Below, in pieces: positions 41,302 through 49,090 of a stretch of DNA of 64,000 nt (the first letter of the stretch is position 1; each line of letters begins with the position of its first letter). The stretch lies in NCBI GenBank assembly GCA_035325995.1, contig DAOKYU010000001.1, positions 408,681 to 472,680 of the forward strand. The letters run 5' to 3'. Below the pieces are notes generated by a model. That model made no database searches, was not told the origin of the DNA, and saw nothing but the letters and a program-made list of their open reading frames with translations. The DNA comes from Thermodesulfobacteriota bacterium (GTDB lineage Bacteria; Desulfobacterota_D; UBA1144; Nemesobacterales; UBA2774). Both the position numbers and the translations under genes were made by a program.

Positions 41302-42490
41302 GATTGCGCTGCTCACGTATTCGACGAAGCCCAGGGGGGGCGTCACACACACGATAAACCTGGCCGAAAGCCTCGCGCGTCTCGGCCACGACGTGCACGT
41401 ATACGCCCTTTCGACGGGGAAGGGCTTTCCGTCCGAGGTGGCGTTCCCGCATACGCTGATACAGTGTCCCGTCAAGGAATACCGGGGCATCGACGACAAG
41501 ATTACGGACTACATCGATACGTATACCTCCTACCTCGCGGCGGGGGGCCTCGATTACGACATACTCCACGCCGAGGACTGCATATCCGCGAACGCGCTCC
41601 TTAACCTTCGCGAGAAAGGGCTCATCGACAGTTACGTGAGGACCGTGCATCACGTGGACGACTTTACGTCCACGTGTCTCATCGAATGTCAGGACAAGAG
41701 TCTCCGGGAGCCCGATTACCTGATCGCCGTGAGCGAGCACTGGAAACGGGAGCTCGAGGCGAAATATTCGCTCGATTCGGTAGTCATAAATAACGGCGTC
41801 GATTACGGAACCTACAGCTCCGCTCGCGGCGGGGATAAAGAGGCCGCAAAGAAGGAATTCGGGGCCGGGGGGGCAAAGGTGATGCTGAGCATCGGCGGCA
41901 TCGAGCCCCGGAAGAACACGATAACCGTGCTCCACGCGTACAATGCCGCAAGGGCCTATTTGAAAACACAGGGCGAGAGGCTCGTATGGCTTATAGGCGG
42001 CGGCGAGACGCTCTTCGATTACAGGGCCTACAGGCACGAGTTTTTCTCGGAGCTCTCGCGGCTCGGGCTCGGGGAAAATTCGGACGTGATAGTGCTCGGA
42101 AGCGTGCCGGCGGGGAAGATGCCGCTCCTTTATGCTTCGGCCGACGTGTTCGCGTTTCCGTCGGTGAAGGAGGGCTGGGGGCTCGTGCTCCTGGAGGCTA
42201 TGTCGGGGGGCGTGCCGGTCGTGTCGTCGAACATTCCGCCGATGACGGAATTCCTCACAAACGGAGAGAACGCCGTCCTCGTCGATCCCGCGGACTACAA
42301 GGGGCTCGCGCGCGGCATACTCGAAATTGTGGAGGACCCGGAGCTGGCGGCGCGCCTTGCGGCGAAGGGCGACGAGACGGCGCGGTTTTACAGCTGGGAG
42401 AGCGCGGCGCGGAGGCACGCGGAGCTTTACGGCTCGATACTGGAGGAGAGGAGTGGAAAAAATATAAAACGGGCGGGAAGCCATGCTTGA
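41288..42490 (+). CDS. MSMEG_0565-family glycosyltransferase (Nit1C component, GT-B fold)
   Basis: 400 aa. The opening RIALLTYSTKPRGGVTHTINLAESLARLGHDVHVYAL and HAEDCISANALL, RTVHHVDDFTSTCLIECQ are diagnostic of the MSMEG_0565 family. C-terminal GT4 part: SIGGIEPRKNTITVLHAY, then SVKEGWGLVLLEAMSGGVPVVSSNIPPM with the catalytic E-x7-E motif. In Nit1C clusters it accompanies the nitrilase; sugar donor and acceptor are unknown. Translationally coupled to AllH (14-bp overlap) and to OsmC (8-bp overlap). Confidence 0.88.
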   Translation: MKRFRIALLTYSTKPRGGVTHTINLAESLARLGHDVHVYALSTGKGFPSEVAFPHTLIQCPVKEYRGIDDKITDYIDTYTSYLAAGGLDYDILHAEDCISANALLNLREKGLIDSYVRTVHHVDDFTSTCLIECQDKSLREPDYLIAVSEHWKRELEAKYSLDSVVINNGVDYGTYSSARGGDKEAAKKEFGAGGAKVMLSIGGIEPRKNTITVLHAYNAARAYLKTQGERLVWLIGGGETLFDYRAYRHEFFSELSRLGLGENSDVIVLGSVPAGKMPLLYASADVFAFPSVKEGWGLVLLEAMSGGVPVVSSNIPPMTEFLTNGENAVLVDPADYKGLARGILEIVEDPELAARLAAKGDETARFYSWESAARRHAELYGSILEERSGKNIKRAGSHA

Positions 42491-42884
42491 GGTGGAAGCG
42501 GTCTGGAAAAAGAAGTACCGGGTGGAAGTGACGGCGCGGCAGTTCGAAGTCCCGGTGGACGAGCCCCCGCAGTACAGCGGCGACGACACGGGCATGATGC
42601 CGACCGAGCTGTTCCTGGCGTCGATTGCGTCGTGCTTCTGCATGGCGCTCGTTTACGCAGCCAGGAACAGGAAAATCAGCGTCGGCGACATGATAGTCAG
42701 GGCTTTCGGCCATACGGATCCGAAAAACTTCACCTTCAGGCGTATAGTCGTGAGGGTTATAAGCACCCTTTCCGAGGCCGACCTCGAAACCATCGTACCG
42801 CTCGCGAAAAGATACTGCTTCGTCAGTAACGCGGTAACGCAGTCCTGCCCGATAGATTACGAAACCGCGCGGCCGGGTGAATAA
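42483..42884 (+). CDS. OsmC/Ohr-family peroxidase-like protein
   Basis: 133 aa. OsmC fold signature: MMPTELFLASIASCFCMALVYAARNRKI, then ISTLSEADLETIVPLAKRYCFVSNAV and QSCPIDYE at the end. Reactive cysteines Cys51/Cys53 and Cys122 match the two-cysteine OsmC pattern (hydroperoxide reductase), with an extra Cys112. The genes of OsmC and a CoA-disulfide-reductase-like protein in one cluster suggest thiol or peroxide handling. It overlaps the end of the glycosyltransferase gene by 8 bp. Confidence 0.82.
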   Translation: MLEVEAVWKKKYRVEVTARQFEVPVDEPPQYSGDDTGMMPTELFLASIASCFCMALVYAARNRKISVGDMIVRAFGHTDPKNFTFRRIVVRVISTLSEADLETIVPLAKRYCFVSNAVTQSCPIDYETARPGE

Positions 42885-42920
42885 GGACGCAATAGAAATG
42901 AAAACGGGAGAGGTATTTTA

Positions 42921-43370
42921 GTGCTGAAATTCATTATAAAGAAGAATTACTTCCAGGACGCACTCAGGCTCATGCGCATATCGAAGAGCATGTCCGGAAG
43001 GGAAGGCGTCAACAAGGCGGTCGCCGTGATGGCGACGGACAAGGCCAAGTACGCGCTCAGGGACGCGGGCCTCGTGACGGACGATATAAACGCGGCCTCG
43101 GGCTCGGACCTCGTGATGGTCGTCGAGGCCGACTCCGAAGACGCGGCCGACGCGGCGCTCTCGGAGATGGAAACGGCCGTCACCGCGTCTTCTTCGAAAA
43201 CCGGGAAAGGGAGCGATATTCTCGGGCAGGAAATGCGCGTCATAAATATAGGGCTCGACATATTCAAGGAGGCCCTCGACGCGCAGGGCGTGAAGACGAT
43301 ACAGGTCGATTGGGAAGTCCCGGCGAAGGGCGACGAAAAGGTCCTCGAAATACTCAAGAAAATGTACTGA
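42921..43370 (+). CDS. Stand-alone FdrA N-terminal-domain protein
   Basis: 149 aa from a GTG start with GGGAGAGG upstream. Residues 1-~85 (LKFIIKKNYFQDALRLMRISKSMSG, GVNKAVAVMATDKAKYALRDAGL) align with residues 1-85 of the AllF homologue here. The rest (MRVINIGLDIFKEALDAQGV and IQVDWEVPAKGD) resembles the short 'fdrA domain' region found in FdrA-related loci. It has no ligase domain. It may replace or regulate AllF, or be a substrate-specificity subunit. A second FdrA-type protein next to the complete set is unusual. Confidence 0.7.
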   Translation: MLKFIIKKNYFQDALRLMRISKSMSGREGVNKAVAVMATDKAKYALRDAGLVTDDINAASGSDLVMVVEADSEDAADAALSEMETAVTASSSKTGKGSDILGQEMRVINIGLDIFKEALDAQGVKTIQVDWEVPAKGDEKVLEILKKMY

Positions 43371-43389
43371 TACTGAAAAAGGATAAAGA

Positions 43390-43956
43390 ATGAGCATAAG
43401 AAATCCCGACAGGTTGAGAGAAGTCCTTTCCGATCCGAAGCGCCTCGCCCGCGCGTTCAGCAGGCATACGTACGGCATGCTGGCGTGGGTGGACCTCTTC
43501 GGAGGGAAGCTGAAATCGATAAAAGACCTCGACACGAAGCTCGTCGCCGCCCGCATAATCGCGGACAACGCCCGGCATGCGAAGCTCTTTTCGGACAGGG
43601 CCCGCGAGCTCGGTGAGACGCCCGAGACCTATGCGCCGCCGGCAATAGGGCAGAGGATATACGACATACTCGAAGGTTACGACGACACGTTCGACGACAT
43701 GGCTTACGCGTGGGGGTCGCTGATTCACTTTTCGGCGCTCCTGGACGTGTACGAAAGCGCGGCGGACCCGGAGAGTAAAAAGATAGTGGAAGAGGTGCAC
43801 GTGGACGTGAGAGAGCATCTCGCTTACCTCGAAAAATATTTCGCCGAGAACGCCAAAACGCCGGAGCTCAAAAAACGGGCCGAAGAGGTGAAGAAGGTCG
43901 CCGACGAAATCTACGCCGACAGGGAAGACGAGGAGATAAAATGGTATGTCTCGTAA
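43390..43956 (+). CDS. Possible ferritin-like four-helix protein, function unknown
   Basis: 188 aa, almost entirely helical. It begins SIRNPDRLREVLSDPKRLARAFSRHTYGMLAWVDLF. Two His sites, ADNARHAKLF (His63) and EEVHVDVREHLAYLEKYF (His137, His143 with Glu134/135), sit where ferritin-like di-iron proteins place ExxH. The first site has Asn instead of Glu, so metal binding is uncertain. If a di-iron enzyme it could be an N-oxygenase, which would fit a nitrogen-compound pathway; this is inference. The end overlaps the methyltransferase start by 11 bp. Confidence 0.45.
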   Translation: MSIRNPDRLREVLSDPKRLARAFSRHTYGMLAWVDLFGGKLKSIKDLDTKLVAARIIADNARHAKLFSDRARELGETPETYAPPAIGQRIYDILEGYDDTFDDMAYAWGSLIHFSALLDVYESAADPESKKIVEEVHVDVREHLAYLEKYFAENAKTPELKKRAEEVKKVADEIYADREDEEIKWYVS

Positions 43957-44794
43957 AAGCATACCGTCCTTCGAGGAGCTCAGGCGGCCCCTCGGCTGGA
44001 GCGATCCGAAGAAATATCTCTATCTCGCCGCCGGGTTTTTCCTGAGGACCGTCGGACGCCTCTCGGACGGTATAGATACCGGGTTCCGGCACGGGTTCGA
44101 TTCGGGGATGATAATGAATTACATATACGAAAACGTTCCGCGCGGAAAATCGTTCGTCGGCAGGGCGCTCGACGCCGCCTTCCTGGATCAGACGACGTGC
44201 AAGGCCTTCCGCGCCGTAAAGCAGATACAGATAGAGGCGATATCCGGTTTTATAAACGAGAGGGCCGGGCGGGAAACGTTCATCGTCGACCTCGCCTCGG
44301 GGAAGGCCGATTATATATTCGACGTCCTCGGGGATACGGGCGCGAACGTGAAAGTCCTCCTCCGCGACATAAGCGAAAAAGCCCTTGCCGAAAGCCGCGA
44401 GACAGCGCTCGGCCTCGGCCTCGGGGGCAGTGTCAGCTTCGAAGTGGGAGACGCCCTCGACACGGAAAGCCTCCGCCGCATTCCCCGGCGTCCGGGCCTC
44501 GCTATAGAGGCCGGCCTCTACGGCATAATACACGACGACGGGCTCGTGAAAAAACACCTCGCCGACCTCCGCGAGATAGTCGCTCCCGAGGCGCTCCTCT
44601 TTAACGTGCAGACGTATAACGAGCAGATCGAGCTCATAGCGCGGACGCTCGTAAACCAGGACGGGGAGCCCTGCGTCTGGCACCTTCGCGACAAGGACCT
44701 CGTCATAGGCTGGGCCGAGGAGGCCGGGTTCAGGGACCCCGTCGTAAGGATGGACCCTTACGGCATTTACGCCGTGGTCCTCGTGAGGAATTAG
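43946..44794 (+). CDS. Class I SAM-dependent methyltransferase
   Basis: 282 aa. SAM motif I FIVDLASGKADYIFDVLG at ~115-130, acidic residue loop LLRDISEKALAESRETA, motif with GDALDTESL, and IIHDDGLVKKHLADLREIVAPEALLFNVQTYN form a Rossmann-type methyltransferase. The N-terminal ~100 residues form a separate helical cap. The overall layout resembles bacterial methyltransferases sometimes fused to alpha/beta hydrolases. Substrate unknown; likely acts on the product of this cluster. It overlaps the ferritin-like gene by 11 bp and precedes the aminotransferase-fold gene by 34 bp. Confidence 0.75.
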   Translation: MSRKSIPSFEELRRPLGWSDPKKYLYLAAGFFLRTVGRLSDGIDTGFRHGFDSGMIMNYIYENVPRGKSFVGRALDAAFLDQTTCKAFRAVKQIQIEAISGFINERAGRETFIVDLASGKADYIFDVLGDTGANVKVLLRDISEKALAESRETALGLGLGGSVSFEVGDALDTESLRRIPRRPGLAIEAGLYGIIHDDGLVKKHLADLREIVAPEALLFNVQTYNEQIELIARTLVNQDGEPCVWHLRDKDLVIGWAEEAGFRDPVVRMDPYGIYAVVLVRN

Positions 44795-44828
44795 TTTCGG
44801 TTATCACTATGACAACGAAGAGGAATTC

Positions 44829-46217
44829 ATGAAAAAGGAAAGGTTTGTGCTCGGATGGGCGGGCGGCGAAGACGAATCGCCTCTCGTGGGGAAGGTTTTG
44901 TCGGACAGGGTGCGGTCGGTAATCGACAGCCATCACGGCATGTGGAATTACATGACCTACAGGGACGCTATAGGCATACTCGGCCTCGACCCGGTTGAAG
45001 TATACAGGGAAGGGCGCATCGATCTCGACCAGGAGGAGTGGGCCGACTTCGGGTGGATGACGTGCTACGCTGGGCCGCCGGAAAGCGCGGTCAAGGCGAT
45101 GCGTGAGCGTACGGTGGCGGAGAATATAAACCCTTACTCGCCCGACCTCATCACGCCTCTCAGGAACGCGTGCGCCGAGATGAAATTCGGGCGTGAGCGT
45201 AGCGCAGATTTCGAGGTGATAGGCACCGAGGGCAGCCAGGCGGCCATATCGTACGCTCTCCAGACAGTGCTCAACCCGGGGGACGAGGTGATAATCACGG
45301 ACCCCGGCTACTTTCATTTCGAATCCTCGATACTCATGGCGGGGGGACGCCCCGTGAGAATCCCGCTCGGGAAGGGGAACGGCTACAGGCTCGATCCCTC
45401 GGAAGTCGAGTCCCGCATCACGCCCCGGACGAAAGTGATAATAGTATGCGATCCGCTGAATCCCTTCGGGACGGTCCAGACAAAGGACGAGCTTATCGCT
45501 ATTACGGAGCTCGCCGCGGGCCGCGGGATAATCGTCGTCAACGACATTACGCACGACACGCAGCGGATAGACCCCGAGGCCCGGCACCATCCGATGACGT
45601 CGCTTTACAAGGACACGAACACGGACAACGTCCTCTGCACGTTCAGCCTTTCGCACGGCTACGGCATGGCCGGCGTGAGGATAGGGTTTCTCGCCGGGAA
45701 CACCGAGCTCGTGCGCGCCTGCCTCATAACCAAGACCTCGCTCACGCGGCTCAACACGAACCTCGTCGCGCAGTACGGCGCGCTGGCCGCGCTCGAAGAC
45801 CGCGCGTACGTTCAAAGGTCGCAGGAGATAATCAGGCGGAATTTCGCCCTCGTTAAGGAAATAGTCACCGCGACGGACGGCGTATCCATTCCCGTCGAGC
45901 CCCGGTACGGCTTTTCGATGGTTATAGACGTATCCGGGACGGGCGTTACGGCGCAGGAGCTTACGGTATCGCTCTTCAAGCGTCGGGTGGCCGTTTACCC
46001 GGGAGACGGGCTCGGCGACGTAGGGGCCGAAAGGTTCGTCAGGCTCAATATCTCGCGGCCGGACCTCCGGGCGTTCACGAAGCTCCGCGAAGCACTTCCG
46101 GAGGCTATAGCCGAGGCAAAGAGCGGCGCTTACAGGGAGGCGCTCATCGACTTCTTCTCCCGGAGGAAGACGGCCCGCGCGAAAACCATACTCGAACGGA
46201 TAAAGGGCGGGTCATGA
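44829..46217 (+). CDS. Class I/II aminotransferase-fold protein lacking the PLP lysine (His276 instead)
   Basis: 462 aa. Aspartate-aminotransferase landmarks are present: DPLNPFGT (Asn211 = AAT Asn194), VVNDITHD (Asp239 = Asp222), AGVRIGF (Arg284 = Arg266) and VRLNISRP (Arg405 = Arg386). At the Schiff-base position, where the family reads S-x-S-K, the sequence is FSLSHGYGMAG: His276 (codon CAC at 45654-45656) replaces Lys258. Tyr225 is also His (His242). Spacing matches the canonical enzyme, so alignment is secure. PLP cannot be held by a Schiff base in the usual way; PLP-dependent dehydratases such as ColD use a histidine there. Overlaps the next gene by ATGA. Confidence 0.85.
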   Translation: MKKERFVLGWAGGEDESPLVGKVLSDRVRSVIDSHHGMWNYMTYRDAIGILGLDPVEVYREGRIDLDQEEWADFGWMTCYAGPPESAVKAMRERTVAENINPYSPDLITPLRNACAEMKFGRERSADFEVIGTEGSQAAISYALQTVLNPGDEVIITDPGYFHFESSILMAGGRPVRIPLGKGNGYRLDPSEVESRITPRTKVIIVCDPLNPFGTVQTKDELIAITELAAGRGIIVVNDITHDTQRIDPEARHHPMTSLYKDTNTDNVLCTFSLSHGYGMAGVRIGFLAGNTELVRACLITKTSLTRLNTNLVAQYGALAALEDRAYVQRSQEIIRRNFALVKEIVTATDGVSIPVEPRYGFSMVIDVSGTGVTAQELTVSLFKRRVAVYPGDGLGDVGAERFVRLNISRPDLRAFTKLREALPEAIAEAKSGAYREALIDFFSRRKTARAKTILERIKGGS

Positions 46218-47158
46218 GCCTCAGGACCGGCATTCTCGATCTCATAGGCGACACGCCGCTCGTGAGGCTGAACAGTGTCGCGGAGGGGCTCGAAAGCGAG
46301 ATATACGCGAAGCTCGAGTTCTATAACCCGAGCGGGAGCGTTAAGGACAGGGTTGCGAGGTATATAGTCGAGGACGCCGAGCGAAGGGGCGCGCTCAAGC
46401 CGGGCGATACGATAGTCGAGGCGACGTCGGGGAACATGGGCGTCGCGCTTGCGCTCGTCGGCGCCGTGAAGGGATACAAGTGCGTATTCACGCTCCCCGA
46501 ATCCATAAGCACCGAAAAAATCCAGGCGTTAAAGCTCTACGGAGCCGAAGTCGTCCTCACCCCGAGGGGCCTTCCGCCGTCGGACGAAAGGAGCTGTTAC
46601 AAGGTAGCCCACAGGATCGCGCGCGAGCGCGGGGCGTTTTACGTGAACCAGTACTTCAACAAGCTGAACCCCGAAGCACATTATAAAACTACCGGACCCG
46701 AGATATGGCGCGACACCGGCGGCGAAGTGGACGCAGTCCTCTGCGGGATGGGGACGGGCGGCACGATAACCGGCATCGGGACGTACCTCAAGGAGATGAA
46801 GCGGGGCGTCAGGATAATCGGCGTCGAGCCGGTCGGGTCCGTTTTTAAGGGCTATAGCCGCGACGGGGTCGTGGGCGAGGCCTCGGCCTTCGACATAGAG
46901 GGCATAGGGAAGAACTTCATACCGAGCGTGGTCGATTTTAGCTGCATAGACGACGTGCTCCAGGTGGGTGAGGGGGACGCGCGGAGGATGGTGCACGAGC
47001 TCGTAAGGCGCGAGGGCCTGCTCGTCGGGGAATCGGGCGGCGCCGTGGTAGCGGCGGCGCTGGCCTATGCGGCCGGGACGAAGGGCCGGGAGCGCATAGT
47101 GGCCGTCTTGCCCGACACGGGGCTCAAATACCTTTCGAGGTATACCGGGGAGTCGTGA
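46214..47158 (+). CDS. Cysteine synthase / cystathionine beta-synthase-like PLP enzyme
   Basis: 314 aa. Beta-family PLP fold with Schiff-base Lys44 in NPSGSVKDR, the substrate loop EATSGNMGVA, PLP phosphate-binding GTGGTITGIG and LPDTGLKYLS at the end. EGIGKNFIPS resembles cystathionine beta-synthase more than O-acetylserine sulfhydrylase. No heme or CBS regulatory domain. It joins an activated serine or homoserine derivative to a thiol or amine nucleophile; staphyloferrin SbnA-type enzymes use the same fold to make 2,3-diaminopropionate. Translationally coupled to the Lys-less aminotransferase by ATGA overlap. Confidence 0.88.
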   Translation: MSLRTGILDLIGDTPLVRLNSVAEGLESEIYAKLEFYNPSGSVKDRVARYIVEDAERRGALKPGDTIVEATSGNMGVALALVGAVKGYKCVFTLPESISTEKIQALKLYGAEVVLTPRGLPPSDERSCYKVAHRIARERGAFYVNQYFNKLNPEAHYKTTGPEIWRDTGGEVDAVLCGMGTGGTITGIGTYLKEMKRGVRIIGVEPVGSVFKGYSRDGVVGEASAFDIEGIGKNFIPSVVDFSCIDDVLQVGEGDARRMVHELVRREGLLVGESGGAVVAAALAYAAGTKGRERIVAVLPDTGLKYLSRYTGES

Positions 47159-47180
47159 CCGCGGTATCCTGTAAACCGAT

Positions 47181-48416
47181 ATGAAGAAAGTCCCGGTATA
47201 TGATGCGGACGCACTCGTAGAAGAATACGGCTCGCCGCTCTTCGTCGCCTCCGCCGAAGCGATAACCGCCAACCTCGAAGCCCTGAGACGTGAATTCTCG
47301 TCGCGCTATCCCAGGTTAGCGGTCTCCTATTCGTACAAGGTGGGCTCCATACCGGGAATACTCGAAGTCGTGCACAGGGACGGCACGTGGGCGGAAGTCG
47401 CATCGGGGTTCGAGTACGAGCTCGCGCGGAGGCTCGGCGTCCCCGGAACCTCCATCGTATTCAACGGCCCCTACAAGACGAGGGAAGAGCTCGAAAGGGC
47501 TCTCGACGAAGGTGCGCTCGTGAACGTCGATAACCGGGACGAGCTCGAAACGCTGAAGCACATCGCAGCGGCGAGGGGTGGCGGGATTGCCGCCGGTATA
47601 AGGGTAAGCACGGACGTCGGCATAAACCAGCTCCCCGACAGGTTCGGCTTTAACTTCGAATCCGGGGAGGCCGAGAAAGCCGCCCTTGAATGCGCGGCCG
47701 CCGGTATAAGGGTCGCCGGGCTTCACATACACCTGACGAGCTATATCATAAGGCCCGGGGGAGAGGAGGGCTCTCCCGCGCGCGACATAGAGCTCATATG
47801 GCCTAAAAATCCCGACGCCTACAGAAGGGCGGCGGAGAATCTCGCGCGCCTGGCGAAAGACCTCGAATCGCGTCACGGCATAAAGATAGAATACATAGAC
47901 ATGGGCGGGGGATTCCCGTCCGTGGGCGCGCTCGGGCCGTACGTCGATGCCGTTACAGCGCCGCTCCTGGCAGGGTTCGAGGATAGCGAGCCGCCGCTTC
48001 TTATCCTGGAGCCCGGCCGCGCCGTAGTCGGCGACGCCGTCGATCTAATAGCGACGGTAGTTTCGTCGAAGGACCTTTCAGGCGGCGGGCGAGCCGTCGT
48101 TATAGACGCCGGTGTGAACCTCCTTCCGACGTCTTTCTGGCGGCACCAGACGGTGGAGCTCCCGGGAAATCCGGAAGGCGAGCCGAAAGAGACGATAGTT
48201 TACGGGCCGCTCTGTCTCCAGACGGACATCGTAACGAGGGCGGCCCTTCCACCGCTCGCTCCGGGCGACAGGATCGTAATCAGGAACGTCGGGGCCTACA
48301 ACATCCCGCAGTCGGGAACGTTCATATTCCCGCGCCCGCCGATTATTCTCCTCGACAACGGCGCGGCGCGCGTCGTAAGGGAGCGGGAGACGGTCGAGAG
48401 CGCATTCTTCAAGTAG
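47181..48416 (+). CDS. Diaminopimelate-decarboxylase-like (fold III) PLP enzyme
   Basis: 411 aa. Alanine-racemase-type barrel with the PLP lysine in SYSYKVGSIPG (Lys53), FNGPYKTREELERAL, HIHLTSY, YIDMGGGFPS, EPGRAVVGDAVDLI and C-terminal VYGPLCLQTDIV, all features of the LysA/ornithine decarboxylase group. It probably decarboxylates a diamino acid or related amino acid. LysA itself has a fixed HIGSQ and C-x-S-x-D pattern; here 'HIHLTSY' and 'CLQTD' differ, so another substrate such as a modified diamine precursor is likely. Last structural gene of the cluster. Confidence 0.82.
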   Translation: MKKVPVYDADALVEEYGSPLFVASAEAITANLEALRREFSSRYPRLAVSYSYKVGSIPGILEVVHRDGTWAEVASGFEYELARRLGVPGTSIVFNGPYKTREELERALDEGALVNVDNRDELETLKHIAAARGGGIAAGIRVSTDVGINQLPDRFGFNFESGEAEKAALECAAAGIRVAGLHIHLTSYIIRPGGEEGSPARDIELIWPKNPDAYRRAAENLARLAKDLESRHGIKIEYIDMGGGFPSVGALGPYVDAVTAPLLAGFEDSEPPLLILEPGRAVVGDAVDLIATVVSSKDLSGGGRAVVIDAGVNLLPTSFWRHQTVELPGNPEGEPKETIVYGPLCLQTDIVTRAALPPLAPGDRIVIRNVGAYNIPQSGTFIFPRPPIILLDNGAARVVRERETVESAFFK

Positions 48417-48496
48417 TTTTATCCTTAATATCTTCTTAATAATTCCTGTCTATAATAGTGCCGAGGATTTATAATTATCCGCAGGAGGATATCGTG

Positions 48497-48739
48497 ATGA
48501 GCTCAGATTCGGGTGCAAAGCAGCTTATGGGTTATTCCTTTCTCGTCGTATTCGCAAACGACGGCACTGTAAGCGAGGAAGAGCTTAAAATGCTCGAAAG
48601 GATCGCGCTCGAGGACAAGGTCGTGGACGAGGACGAGAAGCGCATCCTAAAAACTATATTCTCCCGGGCCGAAAAGACGCCGCTTTCTACAGAAGTCAGC
48701 GAAGACATAAAGAAGTTCAGGCAGAAATACAGCATCTAG
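48497..48739 (+). CDS. Small acidic helical protein (TerB-like size), 80 aa
   Basis: 80 aa from the ATG at 48497 (GCAGGAGG 9-16 bp upstream); an upstream GTG in frame would add 13 residues without support. The sequence MSSDSGAKQLMGYSFLVVFAND and EELKMLERIALEDKVVDEDEKRIL looks like a tellurite-resistance-TerB/DUF-type helical domain with repeated acidic positions. Function unknown. It lies 80 bp after the decarboxylase; it may be a separate transcription unit, since a TATAAT occurs at 48451-48456. Confidence 0.5.
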   Translation: MSSDSGAKQLMGYSFLVVFANDGTVSEEELKMLERIALEDKVVDEDEKRILKTIFSRAEKTPLSTEVSEDIKKFRQKYSI

Positions 48740-49005
48740 GCACGCCACGCGTGCTGGAAACCGGCATAGCATGGGAAGGGTGGGATTCTCTCTCCGTGCG
48801 TCCGCTGCAATGAATCTCCCGACATGCTCCTTCGAAAACTGCGGGCCACGCCCGTTGGAATCCGAAGTAGCGGCATATTGCCGTTAGCACCCGCCGCGCT
48901 TCAGGAGATCACGGCACCTCCCGCGCTGCGCCGAAAAAGACACTACGTATCCGGGCCACACCTGCAGGAGACCGGCGTAGCTTGGACAAGGATATATTCG
49001 TTCTT
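48740..49005. repeat. Intergenic repeat, ~265 bp, copy 1
   Basis: Begins right after the stop codon with a short hairpin-forming GCACGCCACGCGTGC. It shares blocks with 58604-58880: GAAGTAGCG..GGCATATTGCCGTTA and CCGAAAAAGACACTACGTATC (48931-48951). No gene. The remaining 85 bp to 49090 hold the channel promoter region (TATAAT at 49053-49058). Confidence 0.55.
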
Positions 49006-49090
49006 CGCCGCCCGTAACTTTACTCTTTCGTTTTCCTCTCCCCTTCAAAGGTACTATAATTCACGATAGTAATGCCGGGCAGGAGACAGG

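Noticed and set aside
42921..43370. Broken allF copy (pseudogene)
   Set aside because: It has its own ribosome site, a complete short C-terminal part and no frameshift, so a stand-alone protein is more likely.
48824..49069. 81-codon frame after the small acidic gene
   Set aside because: It lies in the intergenic repeat that recurs at 58604-58880, with no gene conserved between copies.
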